Assembly: GCF_000764305.2 (NCBI RefSeq) | Contig: NW_025947451.1 | Span: 62,001 to 126,000, forward strand | DNA length: 64,000 nucleotides | Direction: 5' to 3' | Origin: Hyalella azteca | Taxonomy: Eukaryota; Arthropoda; Malacostraca; Amphipoda; Hyalellidae | In this document: one piece after another, positions 13,001 to 24,164 of the stretch | How the letters are laid out: every line of letters begins with the position of its first letter | Numbering within the stretch: the first letter of the stretch is position 1 | The notes under the pieces: model-generated | Told to the model about the DNA's origin: nothing | Seen by the model: only the letters and a program-made list of their open reading frames with translations | Database searches by the model: none | Made by a program: the position numbers and the translations under genes

Positions 13001-16000
13001 ATCAAAACAGCTCTAACATTATTGATCCAACTACATAAGTTAATCTCAGTTGAAGAGTATCTTGACAGACAATGCTCTTAGATTTGTGATTTGTTTTCAT
13101 GGAAGTTATTAGAAATGAAGGGATTTAAAAATTTAATTAAAAACTATATTTGATTTCATAATTATTGATTATGAACGGAAGGGAAAAGCATGCCAAAATT
13201 GCTGAATTTGCCCATTTTTGCCCACTATACCATTTTAATGAAAAACAGTTTTAGGAAAAAATTGACAAAATTTTGGCCAAAGTGCAATGAGCATTTAAAA
13301 CTGTATTTTTAATTTCATAATTATTGGGGATAAATTGAATGAATTGGGCATGCCAAACCGGGATGGCCCATGCTAATGCCTACACACTTTTGTCCAAACG
13401 TCTGCCGGAGTAAGAACACAGTGTCCAGTTTCTGGTCTTCTAACATATTACTATTGCATGTGTATACAACCTGTTCTGTTACTCATGCACAAATATTACC
13501 TTATGACTAGTGGTGTGTATTTAGCACCATAATTAATGCATAAACTGTGATGAAAATTATTATATAATTTTAAAGTAAAAAGGTAAAAATATAATCAAGA
13601 GAAAAAATTGCACTCTTCTTTGATATAAATCATTTTCATTTAGATTTACTATCCTAATGCCTTGCTCTCAAATATATGGTTGACTGGGTATCTGTTCAGA
13701 AATATAAAATTGCTGTGAAGTGTCAAGTGGCAGACAAAACTTATTTTATGTTTGTTGTTACAAATTGATACAAGTTGTTAATTGCCAAAGTTTCAGCAAC
13801 ACTTACGGTATATTACCATGGCCCTAGGAAAAATGTTATTAATTTTTGGAGCTACTAAAGAATTGAAAAATGAATTTTAAAAATTCTTTTGGTCATATGT
13901 AGCTCCTATTACTTAAAACTTTTATATATATTATGGAAAGTATTTTTCTTGTCTATATGCATGAAGTTGCATTTCAACAAATAAATAAATAGAAGACTAA
14001 AATATACACGAGTACTGATCAGTGCAAATTTTGATTGCATGAACATGGTGATAATACAGCCCAAGAGTGATAGGTTTGATCCATTGTATATAACTCAACT
14101 GCTAATACGGTAATTGTTTTTTACAGAATACTGTGTTATGATTTCTAACACTTGAGCTTTACTCAAACATTTCCTGTAATTTATGTGTCATGCTTTTGTT
14201 GATAATACAAATGTATTTTTGCTTACAGGTAACACACATTTGGTTATGCTCAACTTTTATGCTGACTGGTGCCGCTTCAGTCAAATGCTATCCCCAGTCT
14301 GGGATGAGCTTGCAGACAAAGTCAATGCACAGTTTCCTGAGCCAGGTCGTGTTGCCATAGGCAAGGTAGACTGTGAAAGGCAGCAGGATATTGCCTCGAG
14401 GTAATTTACTTCCTTCAACATATTAATATGTTCTTTATATCTATAATTCGGTCAAGATTTTTAGTGCCTTGTAATTTTACTACCCATTTTTGTCATTTTG
14501 TGTGACATTAATATGGACCATTGTCCAAATGCTTATGCCAAGCAAAAGGTTCTTGTAAGCCCTAATTAATATAAATATGTCCAATTATGTTTTTGGGCAA
14601 GTACAAATTTTTCTTATTATTGAGATTTTATTTATTTTTGCTTACAATTGTCCTGTTCAATAGTTTTTTTCTAGCAGTATTAATTTTCAGCAAGTATCAG
14701 ATGTTGGAGATAATCAGCAGATGACTTGTTTGCTACAGATTCCACATCACCAAATACCCAACACTGAAGCTGCTAAGGAATGGCCAGGTGGTGAAGAAAG
14801 AGTACCGAGGTCAGCGCACGGCCGATGCTCTGGCAGAGTTTGTTGCTGAGCAGCTCAAAGATCCTGTGGTGCTGATTAAATCAATTGAAGATGTTAATGT
14901 GGCTAAGGTAAGGTTGGTGGCAGTGCATATTACATGCAACTTACGACAGAATAAATGTTGCTAAGACATGCCATGAGTCAACAAACAAAGACTATGTCTT
15001 GATTTATGATTAATTTTCATCATTTGAGTTTTCATTTGAATATTCGTCAAGTTAAGGAAAAATAGATATATTTTTTTTCCTATACAAGTAGTAATAAAAT
15101 TTGCAATTTCATAGCATTGTGCCTGTTTTAAAAGCAATTCATCATATGTTTTCTTCATATTACTGTCCCCAACTTGATATTTTGTACTTCAGAAAGACAA
15201 CAAGCGCACAGTGTTTGGCTTTTTTGAGAGCCAGATGCAGGAAATTCAAATCAGCAACTTCAAAAAGCTCTCCTTGGCTCTCAAGGATGACTGCAAATTC
15301 TTCATGGGCACTGGGTGAGAAAAACTGAGAATTGCCTACTTGCATAATTTTCCAATGGCATGTGGTGGATAAAATTTTACCCTATAACTGCATAAATGAG
15401 AAATTGATTGAGCACAAATATCTGTAAATCATATACAAATGTATTTATTTTTACTTTCAATTAACTGCGTTAACTGCTCCGTTTACATTTTACAGTATGA
15501 AGCACAGGTTTTAGGGGTTGATTAATAGGCCAAATGTATTTTGATTTGTTAGCATCACTGAAGGTTAAAATAATTCCTAATTGGCAGGGAGCCCGTAGAA
15601 AAGTTGCATCCGCCCGGCATGCCAGTTGTGACGTTCGTGGGCAGTGCAAGCGACGAGGATGACACCTTCCTAGGGGACCTGTCGAGCTATCCTGAGCTGC
15701 TGGCCTGGGCCACCGACCGCTGTATTCCCTTAGTCAGGGAGATCACATTCGCCGTGAGTTATTTGTTCTATCTTTTCTTCATCCTATCGAGGCTAAAATT
15801 GTTTGTGATGATCATGTAATCATGTTTAATGATTTACTTATTTTGTGAATGAAATTTGATTAACTGTGCTGCTTGGTGCGAACAATGGCGGAATTTAATA
15901 ATGGTTAATCTTATCTCCCCTTACATCTTGTTTACAAGTCAAAATCGCACACATATTTCTCTGACAGTAAATCATGGTAATTCCAAATTAATTTGTATCA

Positions 16001-17883
16001 AATTCAAAGTAAAATTCCATCATTTTAGCTCCCGTTTCAAGTCCCATTTTCCGCCAGAACGCCGAGGAGCTCACAGAGGAAGGTTTGCCCTTCCTCATCC
16101 TCTTCCATGCACCTGATGACCTGGAGAGTCCTAAAGCCTTCCGCTCAGTTGTGGAGCGGGAGCTCACCGATGAAAAAAGTTAGCAAAGCCCGTAGTTTGA
16201 TATAGTCAAGTTTATATGTACAGTAGGTTGTTTCTCTATGGAATTTTAGCCACAAAAAAATCAAGTCTGGGCATAATTTGCTTCATTATTATTAAAAAAT
16301 AAATATTATGCTAAACACCTCGCGGTAGAAACTGGAGTGCTTGTCATGAATTTTGAAATTTGTTGTATCTTGAAATTCAAGTTTGATTCCAAAGCTTTGA
16401 ATAGTTTTCTTACTGAGCGGCGCTAAGTGCGTGTGAGAATTGATTAAGTAGATAGATATGTAGTTAAGAAACATGAGGTATCGTCTCGGCTATGGTTGCA
16501 CTTCCCGCATGTCTGGTTCATTTAATTGTTTGATAGTTGTCAGTGAATTGTCTTGCATTAATCTTTTCCTAAAATTGACATTTAAATTCTGGTAATTGAC
16601 TTGATGCAGCACTTTAACTTTTAATATTTCTTTCAAACAGCAAATGTGAACTTCCTGATAGCTGATGGCATCCAGTTCGCCCACCCGCTACACCATCTGG
16701 GCAAGGACAAGAAAGACTTGCCTCTTATCGCCATAGATTCTTTCCGACATATGTACCTGTTCAAAGGTAGTGATTAGTATTATTATTAGGCTATTACTTA
16801 TTTTTATTATTAGGGTATCATTTTTCTTTTTATTATTAGTCTATTATTTATTTTTATTATTATTATTAGGCAATTACTATTCTCATTATTATTTGACTAT
16901 TTGCTTGCAACTTACAATATGAGTTACGCTCCTGTTTTAGTTTAAACTATCATATGGTGTGTAGACTTGGTAGCACCTTGAAAATGTGTATATTGAGTGA
17001 GTGGTAATCACTAGCTAACTTCCTACCCAACTTGGTTGATGCCGTTTTGCACGTGGGAATGTATAGAACTCGTATATAGTTTCTCGTTGGAATATATAGT
17101 AGGTATATAGTTGATTACTTTTGATGAGGTAAAGTAAAATCAACAAGAATGATTCATTTCATTTGTAAAATATAATATTGAACTATAGTCTGTTTGATAT
17201 TGATATTTAGAACGCTTCCTAGATCTAAATATTTCCATACTGGTCAATTATGTTAAATCTCTAGCAACATCGTCGCACATTAGACTCCTTGCCGACATAG
17301 GTACTGATTTTGACCCAATAACTGCGATGTCATATTTTAAAATCTGTGCTTTGACGGAATTCAATACAAACTTGAGATTCATGTTGGACCGCGATGTTGC
17401 CCAGCAAGTAGCTGAGTACAAGTGAGAATGTGAAAATTGGTGTCCATCCCACAGACTACAGCAGCATGGACAAGCCTGGCGCCCTGAAGCAATTCCTGGC
17501 CGACTTGTACAGCGGCAAGCTTCACCAGGAATTCCATTACGGGCCCATGGACCCGCCTGAACAGCAGACCCAGCCTGTCGTAAGCATGAGTTTACATTCA
17601 TTGTCTCGTTTTTCGCATTGATTATCTAATAATTTGTGTTAGGCTAGAAGACGTGACATAAATTTTTATATTGGCCAACCAAAGCGTTTGGCTGATGTGT
17701 TATCGAGAGATAACTTTGTTGACGCCACCTATTTCGAATAAAACTAATAATTGAACTTGACTGCAGGAGAGGAGGCTGGAAGTTGTGCAGCAGAAGAGCC
17801 CGACAACGCCTCCCGAGAGCACCTTCAAGAAGCTGGGTCCTTCCCCCAACAGATACACGCTCCTCGAAAAGCAGGAGCTTTGA
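10089..17883 (+). CDS. ERP44: ERp44, endoplasmic reticulum resident protein 44
   Basis: ERp44 is a PDI-family chaperone that cycles between ER and Golgi, retaining ER oxidases and unassembled secretory cargo by mixed disulfides. I read ten exons: 10089-10133, 10506-10572, 14229-14400, 14739-14907, 15193-15314, 15588-15753, 16058-16178, 16641-16766, 17455-17579, 17767-17883. They sum to 1230 nt, giving 409 residues (human ERp44 is 406). Phases join without frameshift. Residues 1-22 form a hydrophobic signal. The thioredoxin-like a domain carries NFYADWCRFS with the single active Cys52, then KYPTLKL and EYRGQR. Later exons give CIPLVREITF, EELTEEGLPFLILFH, IAIDSFRHMY and SGKLHQEFHYGP, all close to family blocks. 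The C terminus is KQEL, a KDEL-type retrieval signal. The exon 7 donor (GTTAGC) is weak. The start could be either of two adjacent ATGs at 10089. Confidence 0.97.
11816..13330. repeat. diverged intronic repeat family in ERp44 intron 2
   Basis: Related segments sharing TTCATAATTATTG, TGCCCAT-TTTGCCCA, CCATTTTAA and GCACAATGAGCAT occur at about 12180-12350 and 13145-13340. An inverted copy at 11816-11905 carries ATGCTCATTGTGCTGTGGC. They are old copies of an unidentified interspersed repeat in the 3.66-kb intron. CCTAACCTAA-like runs lie at 12090-12120. Confidence 0.55.
16790..16890. repeat. TTATTATTAGG-type low-complexity repeat in ERp44 intron 8
   Basis: Imperfect tandem copies of TATTATTAGGCTATTACTTATTTT. 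Non-coding. Confidence 0.6.
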
Positions 17884-20150
17884 GCTAACTGCTTCAATGA
17901 CTATTATAGGTTCAGCATTTTGCAATCTTACATTATCCTAAACCTCCGCGCTTGTTGACAACCGAATCTTTGCGTTTCAGATCAGAATTGGTTTCTTGAA
18001 AATCTTGTTTCAGGGCTGACCTTCATTGGCCCTGACTCAGATTGGAACACATATTTTCCGGTTTTAAACATCTGTCGTGAGACTGCATTTCCAAAAGATA
18101 TCTTGCATAATTCTGCGCATTGGTTTATGCCTGCAAGCATTACTCAGAAAGTTCTTTAGTGATTTTCTCCTTTGCCTTGGCCAGGCTAAAGGGTAATCGA
18201 ATGTGGTATCCTCATGGCAATTTTGTATGTTAGGGTCTCGTTAGTCGTGTAATTGATTCTTCAGTGCGAACCTCTGTCCATCATGCCAGTCCTCTATTCT
18301 GTGCAATTGGCTAGTTGCGGTCAGTTTCAAGTTTCCGTAGCCAACAAATGCTATTTATGTTTGAAAATGATATATATCAGCTAAAAAAGTTCTCTTCAAT
18401 CAGTTGAGCTGACGTTTAGTTAACCTCTCTTGATTTGTTCTTTCCCTCTTCCCACTAATACGCATTTATTAGCCTGTTTATATTGCAACGAAACATCGAT
18501 ATTTGGTAAACATGCGCCATAATTTTTCACTCCTTTCTTCCCATAACTTTTCTCCATAAATTTAGTTCCCTAATTTAACTTGCAAGTCTGAGTCATAAAT
18601 CTAAATATGATGTTTTTATTCTCATCGTAGGCTTGTTCGTGCTGTTATGGTAGTCAGTTTTTGCCGTCATATCAAAGAGCTTCAATTGATGCAGTGAGAT
18701 GCGCTAATTCATTCATCATTCACATGCTCATATTGAGTTGGGTGACGACCATCCATGACAACATTATCTCAGTGGATGAGGCCCCTGAATTTTGTAGAAA
18801 ATGCAGTTTATTTTCATCCGTTCAGCGTTGTCAAGGCACGTTCGTTTGTGTACACTGCTAACTAATTGATGTTGATCGAGGCATTCGTGTTGGTCTGTGC
18901 TATTCGTCGTTGCTGCCACTGGGTTCTAATGATTTTAATGTCCTTTATTATAATTTATTATTCATTTGCTATAGGCTAATGTTATTCGAAAGCGAGTCCA
19001 TTGTATGGGAGTCAATGAATGAGGGAATTGAGCATTTAATCGTTCAGAAGATTTTTTTAAGATTGTGTCAAGTTATCAGAGAGCTCTGATTGCCTGGCAA
19101 AATTTCAGTAGGTGTTGTCAGGGCGCAACTTTATTAAGGACCTGGTTAAAAGTTGGTAATATCGTATTATTTGCGTGTTATGAGAAGTTATTTTCACAAA
19201 TTAATCATTGACTGCATCTAAATCCCAGTGCACTCCCGTATTTCTGTACTTATTAGGGGTTATTGTTGGGTAATATGTCGGTCAGTTCTTGTTAGCGATG
19301 GAGGCTGAGTTTGCAATCTTGATACAATTCGGCAATTTGTCTTCATTGAAACTGTATTCAAGCTTAATGGCTCGATGCTGTGCTGTTGGAGCCCGAAACG
19401 CTCAATAATACAGACATTGTTTTCGTAACTTTCAAGTGTAGATATCTTCTCCTGACCAGTGATCATTCATCTATAAACTTTGTTATCATAGGTGACGTTT
19501 TCCTTTTCTAACGTCCTTTGTACGAAAACCTCGTGACTATTTCAATTTGGCTCTAATTTTTTTGTTGCTTGCATTTATTCATATGGTTGATTCTGATTCG
19601 GCATGCTTTATTTATGGAATGAATTGTGCTTCCAATTTAATTGGACGAAAATTACGTGATCGTTTTCACGTTGTGTTAATTTCCTTCCCAAACTATTTTA
19701 ATTGATAGACATTATTTATTTTCTGAACTCTGGAATAAATCTCGTAGCTTTACCGTGCATTTACTCTCCGATTGACCTCCAACAGATTTATATTTGACCG
19801 GTTCATCAATGCCGATCGTCTCACTTTTTTAGGTGTCTGCACCTCGTAGAAGTCCGGTGCTATTGTCTTCTGGGTTGAGGTTTCATCGGCGTGGAAAATC
19901 ACTTCTATTAACCGTGTTTTGTTGAAAATGCACATCATTCCAGTATTCTGTATCGATCAGTGTGTGCGATTTTTCTCCTCTACAAGTTGTTCTCTTAAAG
20001 TTATTTTTTACGCCGTGATGGTGTGCGTGATGGCAAAATTATTTTCTGTGATCACGTGGACATGGTCATTGATTATGTTGTATTCAGTTGTGATGGTTTA
20101 AAGTCAATAAATACTGTACAATTTTACTTGGGTTTTGGAACTTTTTCTGT
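17884..20150 (+). other. presumed long 3' UTR of ERp44
   Basis: The 2.2 kb after the ERp44 stop has no coding exon that I can support. A canonical AATAAA lies at 20106-20111, followed about 45 bases later by a T-rich run at 20158-20171. This makes a long 3' UTR plausible, although a nearer polyadenylation site cannot be excluded. The assignment is inferred from position and signal only. Confidence 0.4.
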
Positions 20151-20234
20151 ATAGTATTTTTTTTTTTTTTCGATGTTGGCGCTTGATATGATCTTCGTGA
20201 TCCTGGTAAGAATGTAAGGACATTTTCTTAGCTT

Positions 20235-23190
20235 TCATTCCATGGGCATCAAGTCAAGAAAACTCTTCGATTTCCCGTCTATACCAGGGTAAAACGAGAC
20301 AATTTTCCCCTGGTACTGGGTAAATACGCCATTTCTATCCCTGGAACAAGATGCATTAGCTAGTAATGTGAATCTTTTTTCGGCTTCCCACTCCCATGTT
20401 AAGAAACGTCGCTTGAAGATAGAGATCAAGAAATTTTAGGCAACAAAAACTGATTTCGCTCGCAGTAAACTTGTTCAACTTACGGCGGTGTTGGCGTTCG
20501 GCCTCTCGGTCAGGTGCAGGATGCCTGATGAATGTGATTACATTTTTAACATGGATCGTCTGACTCGCTCTGCAATAGCTACGGAAAAGTTGCATTATAT
20601 GCGTTGGATTCATGAATCAATGTTAAGCCAGGAAAATCGGTAGCGCGGTTACACATAAATGAATTTACGCTTGGGAATGTAGGGATTAGTGCAAAGTTGC
20701 ACAGCAAAAATGTGAATTGAAATGCTCGTAAGAAACAGGCCATTTCTGATGCAACTGAAACCTTTTCCAAGAATCTAAATGACCCAAGCATATATGAAGA
20801 CATGAAAAACTAGCGAAATTCATAACGGAAATTCGCGTAATTGAAAATGTGAAATTAACTCGCTAAAGTACCCTAAAAATGCCTGTCATGCAGATCTCAT
20901 AGAAATAAAACTAAGTTGAAAATCGCTTGTCCAGGATACGAGTACTTGTCAACCGACCACATCGTCTGCACTTCACTGTGCAATCGTTGCTTTGGACCGC
21001 GTGACCTTTCTTCAAGTTTCCGGCCCTCAAGTTCTGTCTCTGATGTTGTTCACATCCCATGCAGCTGATAAAAGGTTTATCACACATGAGGAATTTATAT
21101 TCCGTTTTTACTTTTAGAATTGCTGGTTCACCATGTTTCGAAACATGCAATACGTCTAAAACGAATCTCGAAAATCAGGTATTCTACATAAACTGCATGA
21201 AACTTTTATACTGCAACATTAATATTTTCTCTTTTTTGACTGTTTCAAAAGAATGGGGGTATTATGCCTTTGGTATTTTGGTCTAAACTGACAGAAAATA
21301 ACGGAAATTTTGTGATTGGATCGTTTCTGATACTCGGGTCCATCAGCAGTTCAAAAGCAGTTATCAGAGTCAAAAAGAAAACAGACCCAGAATATTGGTC
21401 CTCGAATACGTTGCGCACTGCAGGAGCGATAGAGAAGTTACGATATGTAGGATGAAGTTGCTCTTGTTAGTCTGAATTTGATTATCATATCGGCTATGAT
21501 AAATTAAATTTCCTGCTTATAATTAATTCGTTTCTCGAACAAGTATAAATTTTGGCAGTAAAAAAATTGCATTTACGAATCAGTAAACTGCATCCGTTCT
21601 GTGTCCAGATCATTGGTAATGTCGGTGATATTTTTGGTGAGCAGCACAAACATCCACTCGAGTGAGATAATCGTTGTCAGAGTTGGGATTCCCGCCTACT
21701 AAAGTAATAATGCACCAACCAGATTTTACTCTGTTCACCTGGTCTAATTCTCCATTTTTAATGATGGGCACACAAATTCCAAGCCCGTTAATCATTCTTA
21801 CTTGAAACCTACACATTCTTACTTGAATTCCTCCTGAGTGATACTACACAGAACTCGTACTATTTAACGCCGGCTCTCGATGTGATAATAAAATATGGAT
21901 ACGACATACACAATACGATAATTTATCGGTAAAAGTAATTATTCAAATTATAATTCATCTCTGCTCTGCGCCCTCACGGGCTGTTGGCCAGGAGAACACT
22001 CAAGCATGCGCATTATTATACGAGAATTTTTTTTTCTGTTCGCGATGATTTATTCCGCCATCACCTCTTTGAGATGCTGAAGCTAGCAGTCACTCTTCCG
22101 CGACACACAATTTATTTACTTCGTAAAATTCAGAATAAGACATGTGTGGGAATTTTTTGTCGAAATTATTTTGCGTTATATTGTTTTTGTTGGGATGTCA
22201 AGTCAATATTTTCATGCCAGACTAAACTCAACAATTGATCTTTGAATATTAAATGCATATTTCGTCATGAAATTTATAACAAATCATGACTAAATGTACT
22301 TATGGCGCAGCAAAGGAACGTTATTTAAAATATCTCTGTTATTTTTACACATGCCTTGAATTGGCGACGTAGCAGTGTGTCAGTTATCCCTGAAAGTGCC
22401 TTTAATTATACTCCCGAGGGCACGTCACGATGTTTGATCGTCTTCTAAGAATGCAGCTCGGTCCCGAGAATAAACGCTACTATGATCAGTGGCTTCTTTG
22501 TGCGAGCCTCTCGCTCTGCAATGCAGGCGAGCTACAGAACCCGACACCATTTATTTAATTTTAAGATTCAGTTATTTATTGAGCCTCAAATATATAATTA
22601 TATCATATCATCCACAATTATTCCAAAAATATCTCCCGACTCTGAATGCTTCTAGCCTTTGCAAATCCGAAGTACCAAATGAAAAAAAAAACTGGAAGAG
22701 TTTTTCCCAATGAAGACTATAGAATTGATGGGCTAGGATGAAAATCGATGCACACCGAGCGCCAAACTTGCTTGGCAGGATGCTGTATCAGAGCGCGTCG
22801 CATGTTCTTGTCGCAGTTTGACTCAAAAATTCAATGTCACTCAATTGCTTGATTCGCAGATAAACCAAAAATAAGAAAGTGAAGAAAAGCCATAAAAAAA
22901 TTCCCGATATCTTTACAGTAAACGTTTCGGAGTGCAGCTTCAGGTATTCTTCGACCTTAAACAACCAAACTTTTGTCACGTGCGAAAAGAAAGACAGTAA
23001 GTTGTGGAAATGACGTTCTAGACGGCATGAATGCTTTGTCGTAGATAGCGACAAGCAGTGGCACGAGGCTGGCGATAGTGGGGCGGGTGAAGCAGCGTTC
23101 AGGGAGGCTGCAGTGCTCTGTAGACACTCCAGAGTTTGGCAGCGGTGCGAGAAGTCTGCTTAATAACCAATTCTAAGGTGAGTTTTTGAT
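20235..23190 (-). pseudogene. broken minus-strand coding-like region, origin unknown
   Basis: A series of open minus-strand frames reads like protein but is interrupted. They lie at about 23170-22973, 23054-22788 (with a 17-residue hydrophobic segment followed by basic residues, like a C-terminal membrane anchor), 21816-21610 running into another frame to 21547, 21470-21250, 21150-20911 (a Cys-rich stretch with CMGC and CRRC), 20613-20356 and 20429-20235. Several appear joined by frameshifts rather than by splice sites. I recognise no family. It could be a decayed gene, a transposon or an endogenised viral segment. AT-rich DNA can give such frames by chance, hence the low confidence. Confidence 0.25.
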
Positions 23191-24105
23191 TGTGAATTAT
23201 GTTTCTGGGGGATTTCCCTGTTAAATAATTATTAGAGTGGTTCAATAGCCAATTTTGCAGTATGAAGACACATAAAATATAAGTTTTAAAAGTAAAGGCT
23301 TGGCAGCACAAAGACATTGTTGAGATAATTATGTTAAATTAGCCCAATCAAATTTAAAAGTTTCGTCGAAGGAATAACATCAAATAAGGTTTGAGATACA
23401 CAAACTTCTATAATTCAGATTCATATAGGAAGCGTAATCCCAAACGCTTTAACGCTAGATGAAAGCTAGAAATTCTACGATTTTGGACGTCGAGATACAT
23501 ACATTTTAGAGGATTGGTCAAAATATTTATTCTATATATGCTCAAAATGAATCACAAGTTACGACGAATAACTACATGATATTTGAACAATGCGCCATTT
23601 TAGACTATTCGAGTTTCCTCAAGGTTTGTCACAACTCACAAACGAAGAAGAATTATAAAGGCACGTCTCTAACTATTCCGCGGGAAAACATAGAAATTCG
23701 ATGAAATTCGAATTTTGGAAATCAGTAAAAGAAAGTAATAAACTATGGGATACATTTACTCCTATGAATTTTCAAAAGTTTTGTTTACTGAAGGAGTAAA
23801 TCGCAATTGCAATATCTATTAAATACAGTCACTACGCGGAATAAATGTTACATAATTTGAATTCAAACCTTCGAATGTAAAGAGAAATTATATATCCTAA
23901 ATTTAATTCAATCTCATTAAGTTACTCTATTCGATTTAATAAATATTGCTACCACTAAAAGCGTCAATTTCCATGTCTGAGTTAAAAAGTGCATTTAAAT
24001 GCTCATATTTTAATTGCCTATTAGGCGTGATAGCGGATGACGCTACACGTATTGAACGATGGTCAAATAATTTGTGATTAACAGCGTCCATATTTGGTAA
24101 ATAGC
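23191..24105. other. non-coding gap upstream of ALF-A
   Basis: AT-rich, with no exon I can support. An 80-residue minus-strand frame at 23936-24178 overlaps the ALF-A promoter and start and is most likely incidental. Confidence 0.5.
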
Positions 24106-24107
24106 CC

Positions 24108-24141
24108 ACTAAATAAGGGTTTATGATGTCACACTTCAGTG
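24108..24141 (+). promoter_or_regulatory. candidate ALF-A core promoter
   Basis: A TATA-like TAAATAAG at about 24108-24115 sits roughly 30 bases upstream of an arthropod initiator-like CTTCAGTG (24134-24141). The ALF-A ATG follows at 24165, which would give a very short 5' leader. Inferred from motif spacing only. Confidence 0.4.
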
Positions 24142-24164
24142 TCAAATATGTCTCATTTTCCGCA

